64,000 nt of DNA from Kordiimonas laminariae (GCF_023008165.1 NZ_JAKQZA010000003.1:62001-126000); one strand, 5' to 3'; shown: positions 54,553 to 63,718, numbered from the stretch's first letter. A program made the numbers and translations. Notes: a model not told the origin generated them from the sequence alone.

Positions 54553-55584
54553 TCAGTCTCGCGCTCTGACATGTGGTTCAGGAAACAAATCCAGATAAGC
54601 ATCAAGGGTTGGGCCTCCAAGACGTGCGCGGTCATTTTCAGGCTCCGCAAGTACTATTTTGGCAACTCGACAATCTTTTGCAATCTGGTTCTGCAGTTCT
54701 TCAAGACCACTAAACTTCATCTCAGGCCTAAGAAAAGCAACAAGTTCAACCCGGAGATGGCGATCATAGATTTCTTCATTGAAATCAAATAGATGTACTT
54801 CCATCAACACATCGTGCTTATCAAAGGTGGGACGCTTTCCGATATTAGCCACCCCCATAATAAAGCGGCTTTCATCATCAAGTCTCGCTCTGACGGCATA
54901 AACACCGAGTTTAGGCTGAAGGCTTTCCCCCAACTCAACATTTGCAGTTGGAAAGTTAATTGTGCGACCACGCTGATCTCCTTGGGTCACACGGCCATTA
55001 ATTGTCCACCAATGCCCAAGCAGTGCTGCAGCTTTTCTAGCCTCGCCATTTTGCAAGGCCTTCCTCACAACGGTAGAGCTGTAAACCTCACCCGCATACC
55101 CTTCAAGGCCAACAGTTACAGCCTTGATCACAGAAAGACCAAAACCCTCCATATCGCCCATATAAGCTAGAACGTCGGTACCGCCGCCACGCTTGCTGCC
55201 AAACCGGTAATCATAGCCAACAAAAACATGCTGAGCGCCAAGACCATCAACAAGAATGTCCAACACAAAATCTTGGGCTGACATACTGGCAAGCTCTTTA
55301 TCGAACGGCAGCACAAGAAGCTGATCCACGCCAAAACGTTCTAGAAGCTGTGAACGTTCACGGAAAGGTGTCAGCCGAAATGGTGGCGCATTGGGTGCAA
55401 AAAAACTAACTGGGTGCGGTTCCGTAACCACAACAGTGAGCTTTAAACCAAGCAAACGCGCTAGTCGGCCAGCTTCACCAATCACCACTTGGTGGCCACG
55501 ATGAAAACCATCAAAATTACCAAGAGCCACCACACTACCTTGTGTTTCAGCTCCCAGTTCACTGACATGCCTCAATAAGCGCAT
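54553..55584 (-). CDS. ribF: Bifunctional riboflavin kinase / FAD synthetase
   Basis: The 343-aa enzyme makes FMN and FAD. The N-terminal nucleotidyltransferase domain shows NFDGFHRGHQVV and GYDYRFGSKRGG; the C-terminal kinase domain shows GHWWTINGRVTQGDQRGRTINFPTANV. Length is slightly above the usual 310-330. Commonly linked to ileS and lspA; here 7 kb separates them. Confidence 0.95.
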   Translation of the reverse strand: MRLLRHVSELGAETQGSVVALGNFDGFHRGHQVVIGEAGRLARLLGLKLTVVVTEPHPVSFFAPNAPPFRLTPFRERSQLLERFGVDQLLVLPFDKELASMSAQDFVLDILVDGLGAQHVFVGYDYRFGSKRGGGTDVLAYMGDMEGFGLSVIKAVTVGLEGYAGEVYSSTVVRKALQNGEARKAAALLGHWWTINGRVTQGDQRGRTINFPTANVELGESLQPKLGVYAVRARLDDESRFIMGVANIGKRPTFDKHDVLMEVHLFDFNEEIYDRHLRVELVAFLRPEMKFSGLEELQNQIAKDCRVAKIVLAEPENDRARLGGPTLDAYLDLFPEPHVRARD

Positions 55585-55638
55585 CTCTTATCCCTGCTTG
55601 TTTGCTTTTGGTTTATATAGGTGAAATATAAATATTGC

Positions 55639-56064
55639 CTATATATTTTTGCGACTAGGCACATACACCAAGGCTTCGCCTGTCACCACCTTTTTGTCTT
55701 TTACGAAACAAGCAGTCTCGAATCTAACCCGGTTTTTGCCTTCAACGCATTCAAGTACACTTACTTCCGCTTTAACTGTGTCACCAAACTTGACGGGCGC
55801 CAAAAACTTGACTGACTGGCTCATGTAAATAGCCCCAGGACCAGGTAGTTTGGTCCCCAGCACCGCAGAAATAAAACTGCTACTAAGCGCCCCGTGAGCA
55901 ATACGTTCTTTAAATTGGGTCCCCGCAGCATAATCTGCGTTCACATGCACGGGATTGTGATCTCCAGATACCACCGCGAACATATTCACCATTTCTTCGG
56001 TTACCAAATAGCTCATACTCTCGCGCATTCCTTCAGAAATATCTTCAAAAAAAATCTGTTCCAT
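55639..56064 (-). CDS. MaoC-family (R)-hydratase
   Basis: A 141-aa hot-dog-fold protein: GDHNPVHVNADYA holds the catalytic Asp and His of (R)-specific enoyl hydratases, and RIAHGALSSSFISAVLGTKLPG is the following helix. Small size and motif fit PhaJ-like or related hydratases. AGGTGAA precedes the ATG. It lies 54 bp upstream of ribF in the same direction. Confidence 0.85.
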   Translation of the reverse strand: MEQIFFEDISEGMRESMSYLVTEEMVNMFAVVSGDHNPVHVNADYAAGTQFKERIAHGALSSSFISAVLGTKLPGPGAIYMSQSVKFLAPVKFGDTVKAEVSVLECVEGKNRVRFETACFVKDKKVVTGEALVYVPSRKNI

Positions 56065-56310
56065 AAGTTCACCTACAAAAAAAATCAAATCAGCAGCGTC
56101 GTTAAAAACCTAAATACCTTCAGCACATATACAGTATTTGCAAATTTCTTTGCGAAATATTAGGGTTAATGATGAGAAGCAATTGAAAGATCATTATCTT
56201 TAGGTTAACCAATTCTTCAGAATGTCGGGGCTAATTTCCCGATATGGGAATAGTTCAGAGGATCTCTTTGGAGATACTCTTAGTGCAAATCATTATGTTG
56301 AGGAAATATC

Positions 56311-56697
56311 ATGGCCGTTGATATGGGTATGCCGATCCTGATCGTCGACGACTACAAAACAATGCTCCGCATTGTACGTAATCTACTAAAACAACTTGGT
56401 TTCAATAATGTGGATGAAGCCACAGATGGCTCTATGGCGCTGGAGAAAGCCCGCGCTGGTAAATATGGCCTTATTATTTCTGACTGGAACATGGAGCCAA
56501 TGACTGGTTACGAATTCCTGAAAGAAGTTCGTGCTGATACTCAGCTTAAAGATACACCATTCATCATGGTGACCGCAGAATCTAAAACTGACAACGTGAT
56601 CGCTGCGAAAAAAGCTGGCGTGAACAACTATATTGTTAAGCCGTTTAACGCTGCGACACTAAAATCAAAAATGAATGCCGTTCTCGGAGATTTCTAA
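56311..56697 (+). CDS. cheY: Chemotaxis response regulator CheY
   Basis: The 128-aa receiver has all key residues: Asp13/Asp14, the phosphorylation site Asp58 (ISDWNM), Thr88 and Lys110 (IVKPF). DWNMEPMTGYEFL is typical of CheY. It would carry the phosphoryl signal from CheA to the flagellar switch. cheZ starts at the next base. No cheA or receptor gene is in the window. Confidence 0.9.
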   Translation: MAVDMGMPILIVDDYKTMLRIVRNLLKQLGFNNVDEATDGSMALEKARAGKYGLIISDWNMEPMTGYEFLKEVRADTQLKDTPFIMVTAESKTDNVIAAKKAGVNNYIVKPFNAATLKSKMNAVLGDF

Positions 56698-57687
56698 ATG
56701 AGTGCCGAAGAGCTTCCGGATCAGATCAGGTTACTGGTCGATAGTCTGAGGAAGCAAAATACCGCAAACCTATCACTGACAGATGTTGCATCTGTCACAG
56801 AAGTATTGATGGGCACAATGCAGGTATTTTTCGCAAACATTGATACGTCTGTTTATCGGGAATGCCGGGCGCTCAGTGATTATATCAGCAACGCTCGTAA
56901 GGAAATTGCTTCCTTGCAGCCTTCTGATTTGGAAAGCGCCCGTATTCCGAGAGCAGGTCTGGAATTGGACGCCATTGTTCAATCTACAGAAGATGCTACG
57001 AACACCATCATGGAAGCTGCCGAAGAAATCATGGGTGCTGACACCAGTGATTCTGAAGCCTATCAAGCTGTTACCCAAGATGCTGTTATGCGAATTTTTG
57101 AGGCGTGTTCTTTCCAGGATATTACTGGACAGCGGATTTCCAAGGTTGTTGAAACGCTTTCTTATATTGAAAAACGTGTTCTGGAACTTCGTAGCCTTCT
57201 TGGTGTTACTGAAGATGATATCGACGTAGCCAATGAAGAACATCAAAAAGAACTTGATGAACGCGCTCTACTTTCAGGCCCTGCGCTTGAAGGTGAAGGG
57301 ATCGATCAAAATCTGGTTGATCAACTTCTTGGCGATGACGATGCGACACCCGCAGCGGAAGCACCAGCTCCGGAACCTACTCCAGAGCCTGTTGCAGAAG
57401 CAGCGCCTCCGCCGCCTCCTAAGCCAAAAGCGCCCCCTCCACCTCCTGCACCGGAGCCACCCAAACCTGTTAATCCACGTCAGTTGGATTCAATGTTTGA
57501 AGAAGACTTCGATCCTGTAGCTGAATTAGCTGCAAAGGAAGCGGAAAAAGAAGAAGCCAAGAAAAAGGCCGAAGAGGAAGAAGCTAAAAAGGCAGCTGCC
57601 AAAAAAGAGGAAAAGAAGGAAGAGGACATTGATCTTCCCTCTGGTGAAGAAGTTAGCCAGGATGATATTGACGCGCTCTTTGGCTAA
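56698..57687 (+). CDS. cheZ: CheY phosphatase CheZ with long linker
   Basis: The 329-aa protein has a helical N-terminal half with the CheZ active site FQDITGQRI; Asp141 and Gln145 match the residues that place water on CheY-P. After residue 215 comes a Pro/Ala- then Glu/Lys-rich linker (215-315). The last residues, VSQDDIDALFG, resemble both CheZ tails and the CheY-binding peptide of FliM; a similar segment (GIDQNLVDQLLGDD, 201-214) precedes the linker. E. coli CheZ has 214 residues. Confidence 0.88.
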   Translation: MSAEELPDQIRLLVDSLRKQNTANLSLTDVASVTEVLMGTMQVFFANIDTSVYRECRALSDYISNARKEIASLQPSDLESARIPRAGLELDAIVQSTEDATNTIMEAAEEIMGADTSDSEAYQAVTQDAVMRIFEACSFQDITGQRISKVVETLSYIEKRVLELRSLLGVTEDDIDVANEEHQKELDERALLSGPALEGEGIDQNLVDQLLGDDDATPAAEAPAPEPTPEPVAEAAPPPPPKPKAPPPPPAPEPPKPVNPRQLDSMFEEDFDPVAELAAKEAEKEEAKKKAEEEEAKKAAAKKEEKKEEDIDLPSGEEVSQDDIDALFG

Positions 57688-57690
57688 GGT

Positions 57691-58578
57691 TTACCAAGAT
57701 AACTGTTGCATTACGGCGTGGGGAACAGCCTTTCCTGCGCCGAAAATTTTTCTAAACTGCACAACAGAAACCCTGCTATCCTCAGCCTGCCGCTCAAGCT
57801 CAGGGAATTCCATACGGTGAATACCGCCAGCAATAAATAACCCCTTATACCCAGCGGCCAGAGCACCAGCCATATCAGTTTGCAAACTATCACCAACCAT
57901 TAATATACGGTTTTTAGGTGTATCAGCGGGCAAACCACATTCTTTAAGGCATGACTGCAGCGCATAAGCAGTGGGTTTACCAAACCAACGTACCTCCCCG
58001 CCTATTTCTTCATATAGATCAGCAACTGCACCTGCACACTGATAGAGCTTATCTCCTACATGCACGATACGGTCAGGGTTCGCACATAAAAGTGGTGTTT
58101 GTTTTTCTGCAGCAATCTTCAGCCAATTCCTGTGCTTTTTCACATCACTGTAATCCAGATCTGTTGCAAGAATAACATCAGCTTCATCAGGATGGTTCAC
58201 CTCAACAACAGGCAATCCCTCTACCGTATTCCTGTCTCCTTCTGGCCCAAGGTGATAGAGTTTTTTTCCTCTAAAATTTGCCCGCACTTCATCTCGAGCC
58301 AGTCCACCTGACGTTACGACAAAGTCTGTTAAATCTTCAGATAGCCCCATAGAAATAAGATGATCTCTTACATGGAACCTCGGTCTTGGCGCATTTGATA
58401 GAAAAACCGTTTTAATTCCAGCAGCTCGAGCCTTCTGTATGGCTATTTCTGCAGATGGGTGCAGACTAATTCCATCATGCATTACCCCCCAAAGATCACA
58501 AATAATGAGATCAAGCTGATCGGAAAACTCTCGGATTCCTGAAATTAAATCAATGGAAAGACCACTGCTATTAGGCAT
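57691..58578 (-). CDS. HAD-IIA hydrolase, TIGR01459-like
   Basis: The 295-aa protein has LIICDLWGVMHDGISLHPSA (motif I), FLSNAPRPRF (motif II), and GKPTAYALQ plus MVGDSLQTDMAGALAAGYKGLFIAGG (motifs III and IV). This is the NagD-like HAD class IIA group common in alphaproteobacteria. Substrate unknown. It overlaps nothing but starts 8 bp after the EAL gene in the same direction. Confidence 0.85.
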   Translation of the reverse strand: MPNSSGLSIDLISGIREFSDQLDLIICDLWGVMHDGISLHPSAEIAIQKARAAGIKTVFLSNAPRPRFHVRDHLISMGLSEDLTDFVVTSGGLARDEVRANFRGKKLYHLGPEGDRNTVEGLPVVEVNHPDEADVILATDLDYSDVKKHRNWLKIAAEKQTPLLCANPDRIVHVGDKLYQCAGAVADLYEEIGGEVRWFGKPTAYALQSCLKECGLPADTPKNRILMVGDSLQTDMAGALAAGYKGLFIAGGIHRMEFPELERQAEDSRVSVVQFRKIFGAGKAVPHAVMQQLSW

Positions 58579-58586
58579 AAAACTCT

Positions 58587-60008
58587 CTACAATTCCCGGC
58601 TTAATTCATGAGCAGAAGCTGGTTCGCCAAACAAATAACCTTGTGCAAATTCAATCTGTGCCTCAAGTGCCTGAAGCACCATATCTTCCGTTTCAACACG
58701 GCTGGCAACAAGCTGCATACCTCTGCGACGCAAAGATGACTTAAAGGCATCTACATCACCACGTTCCGGATGTGTTTCCATCAGTGCCGTTAAATCAGCC
58801 TTGATGAATTGGAAATTATACTTTTCAAGCTCAGTAAAGCTGTCGTCAAATTCTGTAACCATATCAAGGGAGAAACCAAATCCTCTCTGCCCGAGAATTT
58901 TCAAACGGTCCAGAACATCACCATCCAGCATTTTAAAATCCTGCTGGGCAATTTCAAATACCAAACGTCCTGAAAATTCCTCATTGCTCGTCATGAAATC
59001 AATGAACTGGGGGAAAAACTCGTCATCTTCCATGGAATGACGGGACATATTACAGAAGAAGCGCAGCTCGGGCTTTCTCTTACCCATCCGGCGAACAAGC
59101 TGAATAAGACGGAACAATAAGAGGTTATCGATAGTACCTATTAACCCTTTGCTTTCCGCAACTTTCATATATTGGCGTGGCAGTACAATACGACCATCTT
59201 CATCTCTCACGCGAGAGAAACATTCATAGTGTACTTTCTTTCGGCTTGGCAGGCTTACAAGCGGCTGTAAATACAAATCAATACGATTTTCAGAAAGCGA
59301 TTCTTTCACCACTTTCAGAAGTTGGTCTTCACGTTTGATAAGACGGATAGGCGCCCTGCGTGGACCAACAGCAGCACGTGGTTCTGCAACTGATTTTCTT
59401 TCTTCATCATCGGATTTTTGATCAAGCGTTCCATCATCAATAACTGCAAGCGCCGCCTCTTCGGGTGTAAGCTCCAGCTCCTCGATCTCTTCTTCAGTGA
59501 TCACTTCTGGTGTTTCTTCCTCCACCTGTTCAACGATCTCTTCTTCGTCTTCTTCTTTCATTGGCGGCAGGTGATCTACACTAAGTTCAAGCACTTCTTC
59601 TTCAGTGGGTTCAACAGTATCTTCGACAACTTCAACCGGCTTAAACCCGCGTTCCTGTGCCGTAACTTGAGAAAGGAGCGTTTGTAATACTTTAAGTTCA
59701 GATACTACCAGTTCATTCTGTTCTTCACCCATTCGGCTTCGGCTCACCATCTCTCGCCGCGCGCGTTCCAAATCCCTACGCAGAATTTTGACTGTGTCCT
59801 CAAGACTATCCAACCGATGTTTAGCATTTTTCTCTGAGCGGCTAACTACGAGCCAATTTTGTATCTGCCAAGCTCCGAAAAATATAAACATGCCAATATA
59901 TCCGGCATGCGACATTGAAATACCCAAAGCACGTGGCAGAATAACCGTCGCTGCTACGCCGAGAATAAAATAAGAAATGAACAATAAGATTTGCGTTATT
60001 GGCGCCAT
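58587..60008 (-). CDS. Membrane protein with degenerate EAL domain, TipF-like
   Basis: The 473-aa protein has two N-terminal helices (about 7-28 and 33-55), a coiled coil (55-115), a very acidic linker (115-205) and a C-terminal EAL domain (about 225-470). The EAL motif reads ECFSR (252-256), the DDFG loop is replaced by LDMVTEFD, and AEGVE by ASRVE, so catalysis of c-di-GMP is unlikely. Caulobacter TipF has this architecture and acts as a c-di-GMP receptor in flagellar placement; the match is by architecture only. cheY/cheZ lie nearby. Confidence 0.75.
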   Translation of the reverse strand: MAPITQILLFISYFILGVAATVILPRALGISMSHAGYIGMFIFFGAWQIQNWLVVSRSEKNAKHRLDSLEDTVKILRRDLERARREMVSRSRMGEEQNELVVSELKVLQTLLSQVTAQERGFKPVEVVEDTVEPTEEEVLELSVDHLPPMKEEDEEEIVEQVEEETPEVITEEEIEELELTPEEAALAVIDDGTLDQKSDDEERKSVAEPRAAVGPRRAPIRLIKREDQLLKVVKESLSENRIDLYLQPLVSLPSRKKVHYECFSRVRDEDGRIVLPRQYMKVAESKGLIGTIDNLLLFRLIQLVRRMGKRKPELRFFCNMSRHSMEDDEFFPQFIDFMTSNEEFSGRLVFEIAQQDFKMLDGDVLDRLKILGQRGFGFSLDMVTEFDDSFTELEKYNFQFIKADLTALMETHPERGDVDAFKSSLRRRGMQLVASRVETEDMVLQALEAQIEFAQGYLFGEPASAHELSREL

Positions 60009-60182
60009 AGAGCTTCCCGCCTGACAGTTACCCACTTCTTATAAACTGCCACAAAGAAGCAGTGTGGTTAAGCTATAATTCCGTTTCTTTAATCCTCCCC
60101 TTAACATGTCACAGAAACAGTGTCATCATAATGCCTTATAGTTTATCCAGTATCTGGAGCGATTTTAATAAGGGGACACTTC

Positions 60183-60923
60183 GTGAAAAAATTCATCCTG
60201 ATCGTACTTCTGCTCATTATCGCCGGTGGCGCTTATGCCTACACACAATTAGGCACTATCGTAAAAACTGGTTTTGAAGTCGGCGGCCCTGACGTACTGA
60301 ATGTTTCAGTAAATGTAGATGAAATCCAGATTTCTCCCTTATCTGGAGAAGTACAAGTCTCTGCTCTTGCACTTGGTCAGCCCAAAGGCTTTGGCGACGG
60401 TCCAATTGCAAAGGTCGGCAATTTCGAGATGAGGCTTGAGCCTGAAACACTGCTTACGAACCATATCATCATTGACGAAATTGTTATCAACGAGCCTCTC
60501 TTTGATATTCGTATGCTTGACGGAAAGATGAATATCAAAGCCCTTCAAGAAGGTTTAAACATTCCGGAAACAGACCCTGCTACAACCGAAACTGCTTCCT
60601 CTGAGGAAATCACGCTTACTATTCGCAGCATGAAAGTGACCTCTCCAAAAGTTCTTGCCCAGTCTGATGGTCTGTTATCAATAGATGAAGATATCAACTT
60701 AGCGGACTTTACCATTACAGATTTAGGTACTGATGAAAAAGGTTTGGCACCAGCAGAAATTGCCCGCCACGTGATGGATACGCTTCAGCCTCAAATCGCA
60801 AAAGCCCTTGTTGCCGCAGGGGCATCCAAGAAACTTCAAAATCTTGCAGACGATGCACGCGGCAAATTAGAAAAAGGTGTTGGTGGCCTTCTGAACAAAC
60901 TAAAGAAAAAAAAGGATAATTAA
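60183..60923 (+). CDS. AsmA-like membrane-anchored protein
   Basis: A 246-aa protein starting with GTG, AGGGGA 7 nt upstream. It has one N-terminal helix (about 3-22) and beta strands of the AsmA/DUF748 type (VSALALGQPKGFGDGPIAKVGNFEMRLEP, IIDEIVINEPLFDIRMLDGKMNIKALQ). The C-terminus is Lys-rich. AsmA-like proteins act in lipid or envelope handling; this one is much shorter. Confidence 0.7.
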   Translation: MKKFILIVLLLIIAGGAYAYTQLGTIVKTGFEVGGPDVLNVSVNVDEIQISPLSGEVQVSALALGQPKGFGDGPIAKVGNFEMRLEPETLLTNHIIIDEIVINEPLFDIRMLDGKMNIKALQEGLNIPETDPATTETASSEEITLTIRSMKVTSPKVLAQSDGLLSIDEDINLADFTITDLGTDEKGLAPAEIARHVMDTLQPQIAKALVAAGASKKLQNLADDARGKLEKGVGGLLNKLKKKKDN

Positions 60924-60982
60924 TGGATTGATTTCTAGACCAGACAGTCCATTATCTTGATATATCATCTAGGGAGATAACA

Positions 60983-61282
60983 ATGTCACTTGAAAAAATC
61001 ACAGAAGAAATGCGCAGCCGTGTAGGTGCACACTCACCAATTCAGAAAGTCATCAAATTTGATTTTGGTGATGACGGCATTGTACGTATTGATGGCGTTT
61101 CTTCACCAACCGTAATTGATAACGACGACACAGATGCCGACTGTACAGTGAAAGTTTCAATGGAAAACTTCATCCAGATTGCAGAAGGTAACCTAAACGC
61201 ACAGATGGCTTTCATGACAGGCAAATTGCGTGTAGAAGGCGATATGAGCATTGCGATGCAGCTGGGATCCATTCTCGGCTAA
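60983..61282 (+). CDS. SCP2 sterol-binding domain protein
   Basis: A 99-aa single-domain protein: VIKFDFGDDGIVRIDG, DADCTVKVSMENFIQIAEGNLNAQMAFMTGKLRVEGDMSIAMQLG. This is the SCP2 lipid-binding fold, complete. Ligand unknown. Preceded by AGGGAGATAACA. Confidence 0.9.
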   Translation: MSLEKITEEMRSRVGAHSPIQKVIKFDFGDDGIVRIDGVSSPTVIDNDDTDADCTVKVSMENFIQIAEGNLNAQMAFMTGKLRVEGDMSIAMQLGSILG

Positions 61283-61314
61283 AAAACCCGGCGGCTCACT
61301 GAGCCGCCTTTTTT
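61283..61314 (+). terminator. Terminator of the SCP2 gene
   Basis: GGCGGCTC / GAGCCGCC with a 3-nt loop is followed by six T residues. Confidence 0.9.
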
Positions 61315-61325
61315 GGTGAGTATAT

Positions 61326-61853
61326 ATGCTGGATAAAATCCGTTCTGCGCTTATTGGCGTTAGTCTTTTCGTTATTCTGGCCCTTGGTGGCCTTTATATG
61401 TATGTACAGATTAAAGGTGGCGATGGCCTTCTTGGAAACGAAGAAGGCTCTTTAGAACCAACAAACTTCAGTACACTGTCACATACAACCAGCGATGATG
61501 GCTTTCTTCTATGTTCACCAGACATCTGTCCAAATGCAGAAATTGATGAAATTCCAGAAACCTTCCAGTTATCTGCAGCAAAGCTGAGACAATTAGTTGC
61601 TGATTTCACCGACAATTATAGCAACATCAACACTCTGAGCTTTAACTTTGCCGCCAACCAGTTCGAATTCACAGAGAAACTACCAGGAAAACCATTCCCA
61701 ACAGTAGTATCTGTGAAAATTATTGAAGTTACACCTTATTCAAGCCAACTGGTCATCTATGCTTATCGCCCTGTTGGTGACACATCTAAGGCACAAAATA
61801 GAGAGACTGTTGAACGTTGGCTTAGCTTAATGCAGGCCGACGCTGCTTCTTAA
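61326..61853 (+). CDS. Membrane-anchored protein, unknown
   Basis: A 175-aa protein with one N-terminal helix (about 9-28), a CSPDICPNAE stretch with two cysteines, and a C-terminal alpha/beta domain. I do not recognise it. It ends against the following antisense gene with overlapping stops inside a 14-bp palindrome (GCTTCTTAAGAAGC). Confidence 0.6.
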   Translation: MLDKIRSALIGVSLFVILALGGLYMYVQIKGGDGLLGNEEGSLEPTNFSTLSHTTSDDGFLLCSPDICPNAEIDEIPETFQLSAAKLRQLVADFTDNYSNINTLSFNFAANQFEFTEKLPGKPFPTVVSVKIIEVTPYSSQLVIYAYRPVGDTSKAQNRETVERWLSLMQADAAS

Positions 61854-62290
61854 GAAGCATCCTCAATAGCTTGGGTATCAACACCAGGTAATGTTGGCGT
61901 TGATATCTGTACAAAACTGGAATTACCACCAGCCCTACCCTGAAGGCTTTCTCTAATCTGTGCCTGCGTTTCCCTGTAGCTATTAAGGGCATTCCCTATT
62001 CTGGTAGGGGCAACAAAAGGGGCCGTGGCTTCAGCTGTTCGGGTTTCAGCTAGTAAAAGCCCAGTACCCGTCGCCAGTAAACCACTACCAGCAGGCTCAA
62101 ACTGAGCAGGTATTGCTTGCGGTGCGGTATTATCCTGTCCTGTTTCACTGGTCTCTGGGAAGCGGCTCGCAAAGGTATGAGCAACTGTTTGAGGGCGCAG
62201 AGAAGGGTTCGTACCTCGCACAGGAGTACGTTCAAACCTTGTAGGCTCAGTCACAACACGCGACTGGCTAGCAAAAGCTGCATCTGCCAT
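61850..62290 (-). CDS. Low-complexity protein, unknown
   Basis: A 146-aa protein rich in Ala, Thr and Pro without a signal peptide or membrane segment until LLATGTGLLLAETRT, which is weakly hydrophobic. The C-terminal RIGNALNSYRETQAQIRESL looks helical. No family recognised; its reality rests on length and the convergent arrangement. Confidence 0.5.
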   Translation of the reverse strand: MADAAFASQSRVVTEPTRFERTPVRGTNPSLRPQTVAHTFASRFPETSETGQDNTAPQAIPAQFEPAGSGLLATGTGLLLAETRTAEATAPFVAPTRIGNALNSYRETQAQIRESLQGRAGGNSSFVQISTPTLPGVDTQAIEDAS

Positions 62291-62486
62291 ATTGGCACCC
62301 GTAAATTTTCACCCACAGCTATTTTACCCTCAAGCTATACCTTTTGGCAACTTTTTGAGCAGAATGGGCCTAGCATGGGCGTTTTTCTTGTGCTAGGTCT
62401 CGCTGTTGAGCGAATGTGTAGCTGCTTCCTGGGGGAGGAGAGACACTCGAAATAAGATAAGAGTAAAAGAAAAGCGAATTTGTACA

Positions 62487-63272
62487 ATGGATAACACCAC
62501 ACTCGCCATCTATATTCATGAACTCCGTAATCAGTGTCTTCATGCACAGGCGTCTTTCAACCTGTTCAACCAGTCTGTTCAAGCGGGTCAGGGTCAAGGC
62601 ATTCTTTATTCAGCCCAAATGATTTTGATGCCAACAAGCCAGATTGCTTCTCTTTTATGGCCAACACGTGCTCGCGCACGTCACCGCGGTGAAGCACTAC
62701 GTAAGGTTCTTCAGCTTGATGATAAGCACCCTCTCAATGACCGTCGCCTCTCGGAAGTATGGGAGCGCTCAGACGAGAAAACGGAAGAATGGATTGCCAA
62801 TACAAAAGGTAAGCAGATCGCCTTCGACCTAGTAGGTGATCCAAAAGTACTTGGTGATGGCACCAGCACAGAAGAAACAATCTATCGCGGCTATAACCCA
62901 GACACCCGTATTTTCACATACCGTGGTGTTTCCTTTAACCTGCCAGCAGTTGCTAATGCACTGACAGATGTAGCAGGCCGCGTAAATGCTGTTTACCGCC
63001 AAATGTTCCCGGAACAAGCAAAGGCAGACGATGAAGCACGTGCACGTGCTGAAGAAGCGCAAAAACAAGCGATAGCTGAACAGCAAAAAGCAATGGAAGC
63101 TGCTGAAGCAGCAAAAACAGAAACTGAGCAACCAGCTGACAAGAAAAAAGCGCCTGCTAAAAAAGCAGCTCCAAAAAAGGCAGCTGAGAAAAAAGCGCCA
63201 GCGAAGAAAAAGGCTCCTGCTAAAAAGCCTGCAGCTAAAAAAGCAGCTCCAAAAAAGGCAGCCTCAAAATAG
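62487..63272 (+). CDS. Protein with histone-H1-like Lys/Ala/Pro tail
   Basis: A 261-aa protein. Residues 1-165 form an unrecognised globular domain (LHAQASFNLFNQSVQAG, YRGYNPDTRIFTYRGVSFNLPAVANALTDVAGRVNAVYRQMFP). Then a helical Ala/Glu/Gln segment (170-200) and a tail of AAPKKA/APAKK repeats (about 212-261), as in bacterial histone-H1-like proteins. DNA or RNA binding by the tail is inferred. The ribosome site before ATG 62487 is weak. Confidence 0.7.
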   Translation: MDNTTLAIYIHELRNQCLHAQASFNLFNQSVQAGQGQGILYSAQMILMPTSQIASLLWPTRARARHRGEALRKVLQLDDKHPLNDRRLSEVWERSDEKTEEWIANTKGKQIAFDLVGDPKVLGDGTSTEETIYRGYNPDTRIFTYRGVSFNLPAVANALTDVAGRVNAVYRQMFPEQAKADDEARARAEEAQKQAIAEQQKAMEAAEAAKTETEQPADKKKAPAKKAAPKKAAEKKAPAKKKAPAKKPAAKKAAPKKAASK

Positions 63273-63289
63273 CCAGATTAATCTTCTAT

Positions 63290-63316
63290 TCAGGGCAGAT
63301 ATGATATCTGCCTTGA
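63290..63316 (+). terminator. Hairpin after the H1-like gene
   Basis: GGCAGATAT-G-ATATCTGCC extended by TCA/TGA forms a stem of up to 13 bp. A TTTT follows a few bases later, so it is a possible terminator. Confidence 0.5.
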
Positions 63317-63367
63317 ATGAGTTTTAGCTACCTAGGTAACTGGTTTAGAAGAATAACGGATAGTATA

Positions 63368-63718
63368 ATGAAGAACTGGATCGCTACATTTGTTATTGCA
63401 ACAGCTATGAGCACATCAGCACTTTCAGCTGATTGCGGTGAACCACCAATGGACAGGCCAACTATTCCGGATGGGGCCACCGCAACTCAGGCATCTATTC
63501 GTGCAGCCCGAGATTCTGTAATTGCTTACTCTACAAAAGTTGATACCTACCTTCAGTGTATGGATAGGCGAGCAACAAATGTTGTCCCATATCTTACCAA
63601 AGATCAAAAGGTACGTTGGGATGAAGATCTGGCAAGCATCCATGAAAAACGCCGCGACCTTCAAACTAAAATGAATGAAGCAATTCGTGCTTACAGGAAC
63701 GCTATTCGAAAGAAATAG
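63368..63718 (+). CDS. Small exported protein, unknown
   Basis: A 116-aa protein with a signal peptide (MKNWIATFVIATAMSTSALSA) and a helical domain with two cysteines (DCGEPP and LQCMDRR) and a basic end. No family recognised. It probably acts in the periplasm. Confidence 0.65.
   Translation: MKNWIATFVIATAMSTSALSADCGEPPMDRPTIPDGATATQASIRAARDSVIAYSTKVDTYLQCMDRRATNVVPYLTKDQKVRWDEDLASIHEKRRDLQTKMNEAIRAYRNAIRKK

Noticed and set aside
56065-56310. CtrA-type binding site (TTAA-N7-TTAA) before cheY
   Set aside because: Several TTAA half sites occur but none has the right partner at the right spacing.
63100-63272. Repetitive DNA at the end of the H1-like gene as a tandem repeat element
   Set aside because: The repeats follow codons for Lys, Ala and Pro in one frame, so they reflect protein composition.
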